DNA of 64,000 nt from Nostoc sp. UHCC 0870 (GTDB lineage Bacteria; Cyanobacteriota; Cyanobacteriia; Cyanobacteriales; Nostocaceae): NCBI RefSeq assembly GCF_022063185.1, contig NZ_CP091913.1:1550001-1614000 (forward strand), given 5' to 3'. Under the pieces are notes generated by a model that saw only the letters and a program-made list of their open reading frames with translations, ran no database searches and was not told the DNA's origin. Below, piece after piece: positions 8,429 to 17,581 of this stretch; the stretch's first letter is position 1, and every line of letters begins with the position of its first letter. Made by a program: the position numbers and the translations under genes.

Positions 8429-9259
8429 CTATCCTCTCAATAAAGCACTGCGAGTTTGAGGGCCGACTACGCCATCTACACGCAAGTCGTTATTGGCTTG
8501 AAACTCCCTGACTCGTCGAGCAGTGACAGGGCCGTAATAACCAGTGGGTTCAATTCCTAGAACTTTCTGAACTTCTGATACAGCCTGACCTTTAGAGCCA
8601 AGACTCAGAGTTACAGGGCCGCCAGTGGGTGTAGTCGGTCTAGTAGGTGTTGAGGCGGTTCTAAATAAAGCACTGCGAGTTTCAGCTCCAACTACGCCAT
8701 CTACACGCAATCTATTATTGGCTTGAAACTCTCTGACTCGCCGAGCAGTCACAGGCCCGTAATAACCTGTAGCGTTAATCCCTAGAACTTTCTGCACTTC
8801 TGATACAGCTTGACCTCTAGAGCCAAGACTCAGAGTTACACGACCACCAACACCGGCATTATTCATCGGTTTGGTCGGACGAGTAGCAGTAGACATATTA
8901 CCCACCCATCTCGCGGATACATATCTATTCGTAGATAGGCGAGCAAAACCATTTACTGTTCCAGTGGTTGCGATTTTAGTACCGTTAGGCAAACAATCTA
9001 CAACCTTAGAATTGGGGTTGGGATCTACACGCACATTAAGACAAGTGCCGTTAGTTCTGACATAAGCTCCTAAAGCTGCTGGAGCTTGAGTAATAGCTGA
9101 CAAAAATACCATGCAGCCAGCTAAGGATAACCAAGCCGAAGATTTCAAGAGTTTCTGCCAATTTAAATCAAATTTGGGAAACTCATAGTCAATATATTCT
9201 GCTTGACCATTTGCCTCTTCGTTGGCAATAACCATAGAGGAATAAGCTAGATATTCCAT
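8429..9259 (-). CDS. SH3b plus twin peptidoglycan-binding domain protein
   Basis: A 276-residue envelope protein. A hydrophobic segment at about residues 38-64 (internal signal or anchor) follows an unusually long 37-residue cytoplasmic-type leader. Next comes a bacterial SH3 domain (about 65-125, CLNVRVDPNPNSKVVDCLPNGT) and two PG_binding_1 domains (about 137-200 and 213-275), each with SLGSxGQAVSEVQKVLGI, TGYYGPVTARRVREFQANN and RVDGVVG. The two copies are nearly identical, so a recent internal duplication is likely. No catalytic domain is present; it probably anchors to or senses peptidoglycan. AAGGTG seven bases upstream of the ATG supports the start. The M23 peptidase upstream on the same strand fits a cell-wall role. 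Confidence 0.88.
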   Translation of the reverse strand: MEYLAYSSMVIANEEANGQAEYIDYEFPKFDLNWQKLLKSSAWLSLAGCMVFLSAITQAPAALGAYVRTNGTCLNVRVDPNPNSKVVDCLPNGTKIATTGTVNGFARLSTNRYVSARWVGNMSTATRPTKPMNNAGVGGRVTLSLGSRGQAVSEVQKVLGINATGYYGPVTARRVREFQANNRLRVDGVVGAETRSALFRTASTPTRPTTPTGGPVTLSLGSKGQAVSEVQKVLGIEPTGYYGPVTARRVREFQANNDLRVDGVVGPQTRSALLRG

Positions 9260-9547
9260 TGGTGAACACCTTATATTTGGTAAAGATTAAAAGCTTACAG
9301 ACAATATTTAGTTTTTGTATTTTTAACTACTCTACATCATAAAGCTTTTTATTGTTGGGATGGTTAAAAAATCAGAAAATTTATAAAAATCTTTGCAGAA
9401 ATAATTCGCGATCGCGCTATTAAGTTGGTCGCCTATCATGGGATTCTTTATGGCAGGAACTCGGCACAATCAAATTTTTTAAGACTAATCAAAATGAGAC
9501 AAAAGTCAGAAAATCTTAATTTCTCTCATCACAAAAAACTATTGTTT

Positions 9548-10465
9548 TCATTTCTTAGAAGTAAAAAAAACATCAGTACGAATCTGATTACCATTACGCC
9601 AAACTTCTACTTTGTCTGGACTGACTAAATAAGAGAAACTACCGTTATCTGCTTGATATTGATTTTGACCAATGTTCCAAGCTGGTATCTTGACTGACTC
9701 GTTAGTCTCTTGTTTTAACTGACCAATATAAAATAACTGACTGTTTTCTTGGCAGACTTTGACGAATGTATTCTTGGTTTCACCTTCTAAGACTGTCACA
9801 CCATTACATTTTGTATCTGTCACAGGCGCAAGAGTCACGGTAATTGGTATGGCTTGGGAAGGTGAAACTGCTTGTGCTACTGGCGGTTTGGCAGTTGGTT
9901 GAGGTTTATTAACTTGATAGCCGCCAGCCGCAACGGGAGAAATTTGTGGTGAGGGAATGTTGCTAGCGATGGAAGATCCTAATAAACGCTGAGGATCAGC
10001 AGCAACTCGACCATTAGGATAAATTTCAAAATGTAGATGAGGTGCGGTACTATTTCCAGTAGATCCCATCTCAGCAATAATTTGGCCTTGTTTAACCTGT
10101 TGACCTTTGCTGACTAATAAACGACGGTTATGACCATACACTGTTACACTACCGTTATGGTGTTTAATTTCTATAGCATTGCCTAATCCCCATTCATCCC
10201 AACCTGATTTCACTACTGTTCCCGCCGCCGCCGCCACAATTGGCGTTCCAGATGCCGCAGCAATGTCGATGCCTTCATGTCGATACTTGCGGAAGCCTTG
10301 AGAAATATATCCTTTCGTTGGCCAAATTAAGTTAGCAATAGTCAGAGGTGTTTGTTGAATTGCGACTTGAGTGAAGGCGGTGGTATTAGTAATGAGTACG
10401 GTGCTTAATGCGATTAATGCCGTCAAGCCATAAGTACAGGCTTGCAAGATAATATTTTTTCTCAC
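9548..10465 (-). CDS. M23-family (LytM-type) peptidoglycan endopeptidase
   Basis: Zinc metallopeptidase fold that cleaves peptide crosslinks in peptidoglycan or regulates amidases that do so. The N-terminus has a signal-peptide-like segment (ACTYGLTALIALSTVLIT). The LytM domain follows, with RHEGIDIA (first metal His and Asp), YGHNRRL and the HLHFE motif, all needed for zinc binding and catalysis, so the enzyme looks active. The C-terminal 120 residues are not recognised. I prefer the GTG start at 10465, which has AAGGA nine bases upstream; the longer TTG start at 10483 would swallow that site. Secretion to the periplasm is expected. Confidence 0.9.
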   Translation of the reverse strand: MRKNIILQACTYGLTALIALSTVLITNTTAFTQVAIQQTPLTIANLIWPTKGYISQGFRKYRHEGIDIAAASGTPIVAAAAGTVVKSGWDEWGLGNAIEIKHHNGSVTVYGHNRRLLVSKGQQVKQGQIIAEMGSTGNSTAPHLHFEIYPNGRVAADPQRLLGSSIASNIPSPQISPVAAGGYQVNKPQPTAKPPVAQAVSPSQAIPITVTLAPVTDTKCNGVTVLEGETKNTFVKVCQENSQLFYIGQLKQETNESVKIPAWNIGQNQYQADNGSFSYLVSPDKVEVWRNGNQIRTDVFFTSKK

Positions 10466-10656
10466 AAGTGTTAATCCTTGCAAATATAGTCTAGATAGTT
10501 TGTATATATTCGTTTGTTCAAGATAACACTGGAAATATCAGGATAAAATCCGTAAAATTTATTACTTTTATGGATGCTGCATATTACATAGACGGATATT
10601 CTGATGAGAAAGTGTCAGGGAAAGATAATTTGTGCAAGAATAGCAAAAAATTCTCA

Positions 10657-10702
10657 TGGGATTGGGGATTGGGTATTGGGGATTGGGTATTGGGTATTGG
10701 GG
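10657..10702. repeat. Tandem GATTGGG/TATTGGG repeat
   Basis: Six to seven copies of a degenerate heptamer between the divergent M23 gene and the second glycogen synthase's 3' end. An accidental open frame across it is not a gene. Confidence 0.88.
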
Positions 10703-10714
10703 AAATGGCAATAG

Positions 10715-10747
10715 CAGTAGAGACGCTGCAATGCAACGTCTCTACTG
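10715..10747. repeat. Palindromic interspersed repeat (GTAGAGACG type)
   Basis: Arms CAGTAGAGACG (10715-10725) and CGTCTCTACTG (10737-10747) are perfect 11-base inverted repeats with a TGCA-rich centre. This is a hairpin known to be scattered through Nostoc-type genomes; mobility is not shown. Confidence 0.85.
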
Positions 10748-10810
10748 GATTGTGGTATTTCGCGTCTTTACTATCCCCTGTCACCTGTCCCCTGTCACCT
10801 GTCCCCTAAA

Positions 10811-12235
10811 TTATTGATTAGTTAATATCAATTTTGATTCTAGATTCTCTGCTTCAGGTTCTGGCAAGCCGTACATTGACCTGTAGAGACGGTCATATTC
10901 CTTGCCAGATTTGTACCAACTGAAGTCTTGATTCATGCCGCGTTTTTGTAGTTCTTGCCATTGGGGTTTATATCGGAAACCTTCCCAGGCGCGAATCATG
11001 CAGGTGAATAGATCGAGTGGTTCATAGCGGTCAAAGCAATAGCCTGTACCAGCTTCATTCATGGGGTCATGGTGGGATACGGTGTCAACTAGTCCCCCCG
11101 TGCGGCGAACGATGGGGACGCTACCGTAGCGCAAAGCCATCATTTGGCTGATACCGCAGGGTTCAAAACGGCTAGGCATTAAGAAGGCATCTGTACCGGC
11201 GTAAATGCGTCGGGAGAGAGGATCGTTATATAACAGGTAAGTTGCCATGCGTCCGGGATAGCGCGAGGCTAATTGCCACATTTGGGTTTCGTAGTAGCGA
11301 TCGCCTGTTCCCAACAAAACGAACTGAGCATCAGTATAGGCCATGAAGCGGTCTAACATTTGGATGACTAAATCCAAGCCTTTTTGTTCAACTAACCGCG
11401 TTACCATGCCAATCAAAAAGGCATTTTTGTTAACTTCTAAGCCTACTTCTTCTTGTAAAGCTATTTTGTTGGCTTTGCGTTTGTCTAAGGTGTCAGTAGT
11501 GAAGGTTTGAGTTATATATTTATCTGTAGCTGGGTCGTATACTTCCGTGTCTATACCGTTAACAATCCCAGATAATTTACTACTGATAAAGGACAGTAAA
11601 CCTTCTACCTTTTCACCGTAAGCCGGGGTTTTGATTTGTTCGGCGTAGGTGGGAGAGACTGTATTTACTCTGTCAGCAAATTGGACTGCTGCGGCTAAGG
11701 TGTTGTGTCCTTGCATATACCAAGGACACCAAGTAATTTTGTCTAAATACCAACGCCAAGGGCCTTGATATGCCAAGTTATGAATTGTAAAGACTGTAGT
11801 GATATCTGGAGACTGGTTCATCCACACAGGAATCATCCCTGTATGCCAATCGTGACAGTGGATAATGTCTGGTTTCCAGTAATTCCAGCAAAATTCAGCC
11901 GCACCATTGGCAAACAAGGTAAACCGCCAGTCTTCATCATCGCCACCATAAATGCGGCGGGTATTGAAGGCAGGATGTCCAAATAAGTACAAGGGAACAT
12001 CAGTACCAGGCAGAATCGCTTCGTGAACTGTAAAATCTTGGAACATGGCGTATCCCCGCCAAATTGGATCTTTGGGAATCTCCATTTTGTCTGGGAGAAA
12101 GCCGTAGTGAGGCAAGAAGATTCGGACATCATGCCCCATTTTTCTCAAGATTTTTGGTAAGGCCCCGACAACATCACCCATTCCGCCAACTTTTGCAATG
12201 GGTGCTGCTTCTGCTGCTACAAATAGAATCCGCAT
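10811..12235 (-). CDS. glgA: Glycogen synthase, first type (ADP-glucose dependent)
   Basis: GT5 starch/glycogen synthase, 474 residues, elongating alpha-1,4-glucan from ADP-glucose. The ADP-glucose loop reads [13 protein letters not shown] near residue 15; the middle has [18 protein letters not shown], and the C-terminal GT-B signature is [31 protein letters not shown]. It differs widely from the paralogue at 1869-3347, which has KAGGLGD and a different core, so the two are ancient paralogues rather than a recent duplication. The ATG at 12235 gives the standard [12 protein letters not shown] start. hemC lies upstream on the same strand, about 90 bases away. Confidence 0.94.
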   Translation of the reverse strand: MRILFVAAEAAPIAKVGGMGDVVGALPKILRKMGHDVRIFLPHYGFLPDKMEIPKDPIWRGYAMFQDFTVHEAILPGTDVPLYLFGHPAFNTRRIYGGDDEDWRFTLFANGAAEFCWNYWKPDIIHCHDWHTGMIPVWMNQSPDITTVFTIHNLAYQGPWRWYLDKITWCPWYMQGHNTLAAAVQFADRVNTVSPTYAEQIKTPAYGEKVEGLLSFISSKLSGIVNGIDTEVYDPATDKYITQTFTTDTLDKRKANKIALQEEVGLEVNKNAFLIGMVTRLVEQKGLDLVIQMLDRFMAYTDAQFVLLGTGDRYYETQMWQLASRYPGRMATYLLYNDPLSRRIYAGTDAFLMPSRFEPCGISQMMALRYGSVPIVRRTGGLVDTVSHHDPMNEAGTGYCFDRYEPLDLFTCMIRAWEGFRYKPQWQELQKRGMNQDFSWYKSGKEYDRLYRSMYGLPEPEAENLESKLILTNQ

Positions 12236-12324
12236 GGTAGTTTTTATTTCCCCGGTTCTTAAGATTTTTAGTTAAGTAATTACCAATTACTCATTGATCT
12301 AAACACATCTCGGAGCATCATCGT

Positions 12325-13296
12325 TTAAGAACCACGTTGAATCTCTGCAAAGATGACCTCTAAAATCTCTTGCGCTCCCTGTTGACGCAAAAGTGTTGCC
12401 AGTTCTATACCTAGAGCTTCGGCATCACTTGCAGCACCACTAACAGTATCATTAACTAGGTTTTGACCGTCTATGCTGGCTACTACACCTGTGAGTGTTA
12501 AATTATCACCATTTATTTCTGTATTTACCCCAATTGGTACTTGACAACCGCCTTCTAAACTCCGCAAGAAAGAGCGTTCTGCTAAACAGCGATCGCGGGT
12601 TTCGGGGTGTTCAATTGCTTTCAGTAGTGAGATTAATTCAGTATCATCAGCACGGCATTCTATCCCCAATGCACCTTGGCCGACAGCGTGCAGCGATACT
12701 TCTTTAGGGAGGACTTGGTGAACGCGATCGCCCATTCCCAAACGCTGCAACCCAGCAGCCGCTAAAATTAAACCATCATATTCGCCTGCGTCAAGTTTAG
12801 CTAGGCGTGTATTCAAATTTCCCCGCACATCTTTAAATGTCAGGTGAGGGAATTTGTTGCGTAATTGCGCTAAACGTCGCAAAGACGATGTACCAATGAC
12901 TGCACCGACTGGGAGGGTATCAATTTGCTTATCTTTAAATTTTTCATGCACAACTAGCGCATCGGCGGGATTTTCTCGTTCTGTAATCGCTGCTAGTGTT
13001 AAACCTTCTGGTAAGTTAGTCGGTAAATCCTTGAGGGAATGCACAGCAAAATCAATCTCTTGATTGATCATTCCCACTTCCAATTCTTTAGTAAATAGTC
13101 CTTTATCGCCAATTTTGGCTAATGCTACATCCAGGATGTTATCGCCTTGGGTAGACATTGTATGGACTTCAAAAGCAATGTCAGGATAGCTTTTTTGCAG
13201 TTGCTCTCTTACCCAATATGTCTGAACTAGCGCAAGTTGACTTTTACGTGAACCAATACGAATTGTGCGTTTAGCGGTCGAAATAACTGAAGTCAT
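12325..13296 (-). CDS. hemC: Porphobilinogen deaminase (hydroxymethylbilane synthase)
   Basis: Polymerises four porphobilinogens into hydroxymethylbilane in the tetrapyrrole pathway leading to heme, chlorophyll and bilins. Family motifs are intact: [12 protein letters not shown] at the N-terminus, VHSLKDLPT with the catalytic Asp region, [21 protein letters not shown] and [11 protein letters not shown], whose Cys carries the dipyrromethane cofactor. The start is the ATG at 13296 ([14 protein letters not shown], 323 residues); a TTG five codons upstream is in frame but unlikely. Confidence 0.96.
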   Translation of the reverse strand: MTSVISTAKRTIRIGSRKSQLALVQTYWVREQLQKSYPDIAFEVHTMSTQGDNILDVALAKIGDKGLFTKELEVGMINQEIDFAVHSLKDLPTNLPEGLTLAAITERENPADALVVHEKFKDKQIDTLPVGAVIGTSSLRRLAQLRNKFPHLTFKDVRGNLNTRLAKLDAGEYDGLILAAAGLQRLGMGDRVHQVLPKEVSLHAVGQGALGIECRADDTELISLLKAIEHPETRDRCLAERSFLRSLEGGCQVPIGVNTEINGDNLTLTGVVASIDGQNLVNDTVSGAASDAEALGIELATLLRQQGAQEILEVIFAEIQRGS

Positions 13297-13935
13297 AAAA
13301 AAATATGTCAAACCAGGCGATCATTTCACTCTCATCTAGACTACCGCAGTGGGTGACTTACAAGATGGCGATCGCCTGATTTTAGTTAAGTTTATTTTGA
13401 TTTTTAGTTACATTTTTTAACAATAGTCCAAAAATTGGTTTCTGGAAAAGTTTAAAGCTTAAACATTTGATTATTGCTTGATAAATGTGGTTATGTTTGT
13501 GTTGAGAATGGTGAAAAAATTAGGGCTTAAAGCTATCACTAAACTCCAAATTGGATGATATTCACTTTCTTGATTCAGCTATTGCCATTACTTCTCTCTC
13601 AAGATAGAACTATATGCTTCTATCGCTGATATTCTTTATTGATAAAAATTTCTATATTAAGTTTTGTAAAGATTACTGAAAAACCCGTCCAAAGGCAGAT
13701 GCCTTCATTAGAATTTAAACTGTGTCAAGTTATAAATAAGATTGGATAGCGACACTAGTCATTCCGGGAAAATTGCGGTTAACTTGACGTAGTAATAAAT
13801 CGCGTCCTGACTTCCGTGGCTAGTGAGATTTCCTATTATATCTTCTTCAGGACGGCATTTTCCCGATTCAGTAATTTTGACGCTGTATATATTCATCAGA
13901 AAGGTGAATACCCTCATTAACACAGAGGCACAACC
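13297..13935. other. Intergenic region with nested inverted repeats
   Basis: No protein gene is supported. The proximal part should hold the hemC promoter. At 13765-13865 lie two nested inverted repeats (see that entry). A minus-strand open frame at 13759-14070 only reflects this region and overlaps the better-supported gene at 13936. Confidence 0.55.
13765..13865. ncRNA. Candidate structured element (nested inverted repeats)
   Basis: Outer arms CGGGAAAAT (13765-13773) and ATTTTCCCG (13857-13865) are perfect. Inside them CGTCCTGA (13803-13810) pairs with TCAGGACG (13847-13854), only two bases from the outer 3' arm. It lies 70 bases upstream of the nitrogenase-domain gene. It could be a structured leader, an independent small RNA or a remnant of a mobile palindrome. 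No known riboswitch family is recognised. Confidence 0.3.
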
Positions 13936-14313
13936 ATGAAGGTATTTGATAATACCACAAAAAAGATTTTTCTTGCAAGCTGGGTTTGGATAAATCAACA
14001 AGAAGTAACAAAAACTCACCCCCAGCCGTTGCAAAACCCTACTTCTCCAGGCGGATGGGATCTTTTCCAACCCCTACGCCGATGGTTAGACAGTATTAAA
14101 ATTAGCGATCGCCAATTCGCTCATCGCTTGTGTCAACTGATCCCTGCTCAATGTCCCTTTGAACGCGATATTAATTTATTTGGCAAAACGCTGTTTCACA
14201 TTCCGCCATTATGCAAGCTCAATCCTTTGTATGAAGAAGTGGTGAGTTTGCGCTTTCGAGCCATGTGCTATCTAGCAGATGAGTGCGGTGAGGATGTAAC
14301 GCAGTATTGTTAG
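13936..14313 (+). CDS. Mo-dependent nitrogenase C-terminal-domain protein (stand-alone)
   Basis: A 125-residue protein of the small cyanobacterial family named after the Mo-dependent nitrogenase C-terminal domain. The diagnostic run is the C-terminal half: RLCQLIPAQCPFERDI, LFGKTLFHIPPLCKLNPLY and LRFRAMCYLADECGED. Conserved cysteines (four or five in this stretch) suggest a metal site or disulfides, but no biochemical function is known to me, and the name does not imply nitrogenase activity. The ATG at 13936 lies in a weak ribosome binding context. It converges on the caspase-fold gene across a hairpin. Confidence 0.85.
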   Translation: MKVFDNTTKKIFLASWVWINQQEVTKTHPQPLQNPTSPGGWDLFQPLRRWLDSIKISDRQFAHRLCQLIPAQCPFERDINLFGKTLFHIPPLCKLNPLYEEVVSLRFRAMCYLADECGEDVTQYC

Positions 14314-14402
14314 TGCTGAGTGCTGTTAGCGGTAGCGCGGCGTTTAGCCGGTGCTGAGTTGTGAGTTAAGAGTTAAGAGTTAGGAGTTAGGGGTTAGGAG
14401 TA

Positions 14403-14438
14403 CAAAGAGTTAGGAGTTAAATGGCTTCTAACTCTTTG
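14403..14438. terminator. Hairpin between convergent genes, probable bidirectional terminator
   Basis: CAAAGAGTTAG (14403-14413) pairs perfectly with CTAACTCTTTG (14428-14438). The left arm is the end of a GTTAGGA/GTTAAGA tandem array (14360-14400). It sits between the stop of the nitrogenase-domain gene and the stop of the caspase-fold gene (14445), so it could terminate both, although no long T tract follows. Confidence 0.5.
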
Positions 14439-14444
14439 TTGTTG

Positions 14445-16448
14445 CTAATTTTTAGTTTTTCTGGCTTGCCATTTTTGGATGGCTTCTTGAGCATCTTCGT
14501 GGACAGATGTGACTTCTGGGACTAAGGTGGCTGTGGCGATCGCAGCTGGAAAGTTACCTTGTTCAGCACGAGTTTTCGCCAAGTCTAAAATCTTTTCACT
14601 CCATTGGTTAATAGATTTCTTTGCTAAGTAGTAACCGGGTTGTCCTTTTGGTACTCTTTTGGCAACTTCAATGGCTCGATTGTAAGTGGAAGCTTGTCCT
14701 GGCTTGATTAAGGCCTGGGCGGCTTCTAAAAGGGTGGTGTTGGCGAGATATTGTTTAGCTTCTGTGCGCCATTGGGTGATTGCTGCTTGTGCTTGGGGAT
14801 ACAAGGCTTGGTCTTTGGGGATCAATTGTGCAGCTGCGATCGCATAATTGTACTGTTTTTGTTTAGCCCGACCTTCGGCTAAATCTAGAATCATGCGACT
14901 CCAAATCTTAATGTTCTCCTGGGCTTGGTTGTAGAGGGGTTCACCGGGTTTGATTTTCTTGGCTGTGGCGATCGCCAAGTTGAGGTCGCTAGCTTGTGTT
15001 TGTCTAAGGGACTTCTTAGCTAGGTCTAGTAAAGCTTGGTTGCGTTTTTGTGATTCAGAAATTGGCGCAATTTGGGCTGTTGATTGGTTTTTTGGTGGGT
15101 TGAGGGGCAATATTGTGGGAGGAGACTGGGAATTTGAGGCAGTTTTGATAACTGGTGTCTCATGATTAGCAGATGTAGAGGATATCTCCCTGGCTTGCAA
15201 TACTCTAGCTTGATTGCGGAGCAGAACTACTGTAATTAAAGTTACTACAAGCATCGTACCTCCACCCCAAACGATAAACTGTCTCCACAATGAGGAGTCT
15301 GGTTTATTTTCAGGTAGGCGAGAAATATAAGGTTGGGGACTGTTGGGAATAAATCTAGCCCCCATCTCTTCATCGGGTGAAAGTGGTGGAGATGGCTGGT
15401 TGAAGAATTGTTCTCTAGTGTTGGAGTCAGGATCTAGATGAGAAAATTGTTGTTCATTGAATGTCAAGTTGGGAAATGATAACGGCTGGGATCTATCTTT
15501 GATAGCCGTTTCTGCACTTTGAGCTTCTCCCCACATACTCATAGGATATGAATTAGCAGCAGTGTTGGAAGAAAATTCTCCTAGTGGGGGAGATGCGAGT
15601 GCGACAGCAAAGTTTTCTTCTGGAAAAATAATTGGTTCTGCGGCGGTGGGTTCTAATGTATTGGGAATGAATGTACTAGGAATTGCGGCTCTAAATTGTA
15701 ATGTATGGGTAGTAGTTTCAACTGGCGGTAAAATTGCCGGCGGTGTAGAGGGGATGACTGCGACTGGGTTTTGAGTGGGTCGCCAGTAGTGCTGAGATAA
15801 TTCTGGGGTGATAATGCTGAGGTGTTTTTCTAAATCCGCCAAGCTAATCCCATAACCAGAACGCAAAGCTGCTAACAGTGCGGCAGTAAATATACCGTGA
15901 CCGAGTTCTCTACTTTCTTGGGCAAATTGTTCTGGTTGGCAAGAAAAAATTGTCGCTAGTTGTAGTTCTTGGGCTAGTTCTAGGGTTTCTTGTCCAACGG
16001 GAGTATCCCCAGTTGCACCAAAAGCGCGGTTGATATCAAAGAGCAACAAGACATTCAGGTTAGCTAGTTGCAGACTCTGCATGAGCGATCGCAATTCTAT
16101 CCCAGTCTCTGGGACGCGTTTGGGATCACCATCTACAGGCATTAGGTAATCTCTACCTTCGTAGTTGACCCCATAACCGCTAAAAAATAACCATATATTG
16201 TCTTGGGGTTGCCAACAAGCTGCTGCTAAATCTTCCAATAGCAGCAGAATATTTTCTTTGGTTGGATAAGTTGATCTATCGCCAATCGGTGGCGAAGTGT
16301 CACTCATCAGCAAGCATCGTTGATGTGAAAAACCTGCTTGTTGAACTAAAAAATCTTTTAGTGACTCAGCATCAGCTTGAGCGCAACTTAAAGGTTGAAA
16401 TAACTGATATTGATTGATGCCTATGGCGATCGCCCAGTAGTTTGCCAT
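14445..16448 (-). CDS. Pseudo-orthocaspase (caspase-fold protein, inactive dyad) with TM and repeats
   Basis: A 667-residue membrane protein. Residues 1-220 form a peptidase C14 p20-like domain (WAIAIGINQYQLF, NIWLFFSGYG, NVLLLFDINRAF). In active orthocaspases the motifs are SGHG and DxC; here the His is Tyr92 and the Cys is Asn140, so cysteine protease activity is not expected. A 160-residue linker rich in Pro and Ser follows, then one transmembrane helix (about 391-410), then at 465-665 four TPR-like units with repeated LDLAxxRAxQxxxxxAIAxAxxIPxxxxxYxxAQxxIxxW. Pseudo-orthocaspases with a substituted dyad are known in cyanobacteria. It probably acts as a scaffold linking the cytoplasm to the periplasm. 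The ATG at 16448 is preceded by AAGGG. Confidence 0.88.
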   Translation of the reverse strand: MANYWAIAIGINQYQLFQPLSCAQADAESLKDFLVQQAGFSHQRCLLMSDTSPPIGDRSTYPTKENILLLLEDLAAACWQPQDNIWLFFSGYGVNYEGRDYLMPVDGDPKRVPETGIELRSLMQSLQLANLNVLLLFDINRAFGATGDTPVGQETLELAQELQLATIFSCQPEQFAQESRELGHGIFTAALLAALRSGYGISLADLEKHLSIITPELSQHYWRPTQNPVAVIPSTPPAILPPVETTTHTLQFRAAIPSTFIPNTLEPTAAEPIIFPEENFAVALASPPLGEFSSNTAANSYPMSMWGEAQSAETAIKDRSQPLSFPNLTFNEQQFSHLDPDSNTREQFFNQPSPPLSPDEEMGARFIPNSPQPYISRLPENKPDSSLWRQFIVWGGGTMLVVTLITVVLLRNQARVLQAREISSTSANHETPVIKTASNSQSPPTILPLNPPKNQSTAQIAPISESQKRNQALLDLAKKSLRQTQASDLNLAIATAKKIKPGEPLYNQAQENIKIWSRMILDLAEGRAKQKQYNYAIAAAQLIPKDQALYPQAQAAITQWRTEAKQYLANTTLLEAAQALIKPGQASTYNRAIEVAKRVPKGQPGYYLAKKSINQWSEKILDLAKTRAEQGNFPAAIATATLVPEVTSVHEDAQEAIQKWQARKTKN

Positions 16449-16645
16449 CCCGCCCTTTGTAGGTTGTTGTGTGGTTGCCTAAAATTGCGGTTGGCTTTGC
16501 TGAAAAAACAAAGCTAACCTAATGTTTTATAGTCTGGGTGATTTAATCAGAGTCACCAGATTATATGTAACTTTTATTACGTAACTACTCGAAAAAACTC
16601 TCGACTTATTCAAAATACAGAACTTCGCCAGCGAGCCATAAAGTC

Positions 16646-17170
16646 ATGACCAGAATAGGTGTTCACCAACTATCATCGATCATTCCCTTTAAACTTATTA
16701 GCCAATTTGACAGAAAAATCCGGACATTTCCCTTAATATTTTTGCTGTTGTCTCCTGTGTCTGTATGGATAGGCACAGAAGTCATTTCACCGCAGATTGT
16801 GCGAGCTTACACAGCCAGAGTAGACTTGACTATTGACCGATTACCAGATGAAGGCTACGAAGCCATACTCAGAAGAGCCGAAATGACAGCTAGAGCAGCA
16901 GCACAACGCAGCTTTGATCAAGATATTTTGGCGACAGATATTTACGTAATTGTATCTGTACAAAGTTATGGTGCGATCGCGCCAATTCTGTCTTTAGAAG
17001 TTAGCCGCAAACAATGGCGCACCCGTCCCGATACCCGTCGATGGGCGACTTATTTTAAAAGTGCGCGATCGCTCTTACGTTTTGAAGAACAAACCACCCC
17101 CAATCCCGCCGCCGCAGTGACTATTCCCACAGCCACCCCCACAACGCCTGAAATGAAGCCGACGGAATAG
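16646..17170 (+). CDS. Secreted or membrane-anchored protein, unknown function
   Basis: 174 residues. A hydrophobic segment at about 29-47 (PLIFLLLSPVSVWIGTEVI) is preceded by a basic region, consistent with a signal peptide or anchor. The conserved-looking core (YTARVDLTIDRLPDEGYEAILRRAEMTARAAAQRSF, then DIYVIVSVQSYGAIAPILSLEVSR) resembles a cyanobacterial family of unknown role. The tail is rich in Pro and Thr. It diverges from the caspase-fold gene across about 200 bases; shared regulation is possible but not shown. Confidence 0.7.
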   Translation: MTRIGVHQLSSIIPFKLISQFDRKIRTFPLIFLLLSPVSVWIGTEVISPQIVRAYTARVDLTIDRLPDEGYEAILRRAEMTARAAAQRSFDQDILATDIYVIVSVQSYGAIAPILSLEVSRKQWRTRPDTRRWATYFKSARSLLRFEEQTTPNPAAAVTIPTATPTTPEMKPTE

Positions 17171-17280
17171 GTGTGTAGGGGTGTAGGGGTGTAGGGGTGT
17201 AGGGGGCAGGGGGCAGGGGGCAGGGGCAGGGGGAGTAAAACTTTTGAATTTTGAATTTTGAATTTTGAATTTTGAATTGA
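17171..17280. repeat. Tandem repeats GTGTAGGGG, GGGGGCA and TTTTGAA
   Basis: Three arrays follow one another: a nonamer of the 7024-7092 type, a GGGGGCA heptamer, then five copies of TTTTGAA/TGAATTT. The last is the complement of the TTCAAAA arrays at 24726-24757 and 26289-26322. Confidence 0.92.
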
Positions 17281-17358
17281 TTTGTCCCCAATTAATTTGA
17301 CTTCGGCTAGCGATCGCTTAGAATAGGAAGGTTGTCAAGAATTGCGATATCGGCTATC

Positions 17359-17532
17359 ATGGCTGTTCCTAAGAAGAAAACATCTAAATCTAAACGAGAT
17401 AAACGTCGAGCTACCTGGAGACACAAGGCTGTTGTTGAAGCACAAAAAGCTCTTTCCTTGGGTAAATCAATTTTGACGGGACGTTCTACATTTGTCTATC
17501 CTACTGCTGAAGAAGAAGGCGAAGAAGAATAA
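17359..17532 (+). CDS. rpmF: 50S ribosomal protein L32
   Basis: 57 residues starting [20 protein letters not shown], the standard bacterial L32 N-terminus, followed by the basic ARGxxHKA-type stretch [22 protein letters not shown]. The C-terminus is acidic (EEEGEEE) and the four zinc-binding Cys of some L32 proteins are absent, as usual in cyanobacteria. The start is the ATG at 17359; longer in-frame starts upstream add nothing conserved. It is followed by a stem-loop, so it is probably transcribed alone. Confidence 0.95.
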   Translation: MAVPKKKTSKSKRDKRRATWRHKAVVEAQKALSLGKSILTGRSTFVYPTAEEEGEEE

Positions 17533-17539
17533 AAAAAGT

Positions 17540-17581
17540 GGTAATGAGTAATTGGCATAACCAAATTACCCATTACCTTTT
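17540..17581 (+). terminator. Stem-loop after rpmF
   Basis: GGTAATG (17540-17546) and CATTACC (17571-17577) are the outer arms; the inner stretches GTAATT and AATTAC also pair, followed by TTTT. This is a long AT-rich stem with a short T tract, placed 8 bases after the rpmF stop. Confidence 0.7.

Noticed and set aside
10570..10809. Open frame of 79 codons on the plus strand and 66 codons on the minus strand
   Set aside because: Both are made from the GATTGGG tandem array and a palindromic repeat; no ribosome binding site or conserved product.
13759..14070. Minus-strand frame of 103 codons
   Set aside because: It overlaps the start of the well-supported nitrogenase-domain gene on the other strand and reads through inverted repeats.
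14445..16448. Caspase-fold protein as an active metacaspase
   Set aside because: Both catalytic positions are substituted (Tyr92, Asn140), so protease activity is not supported.
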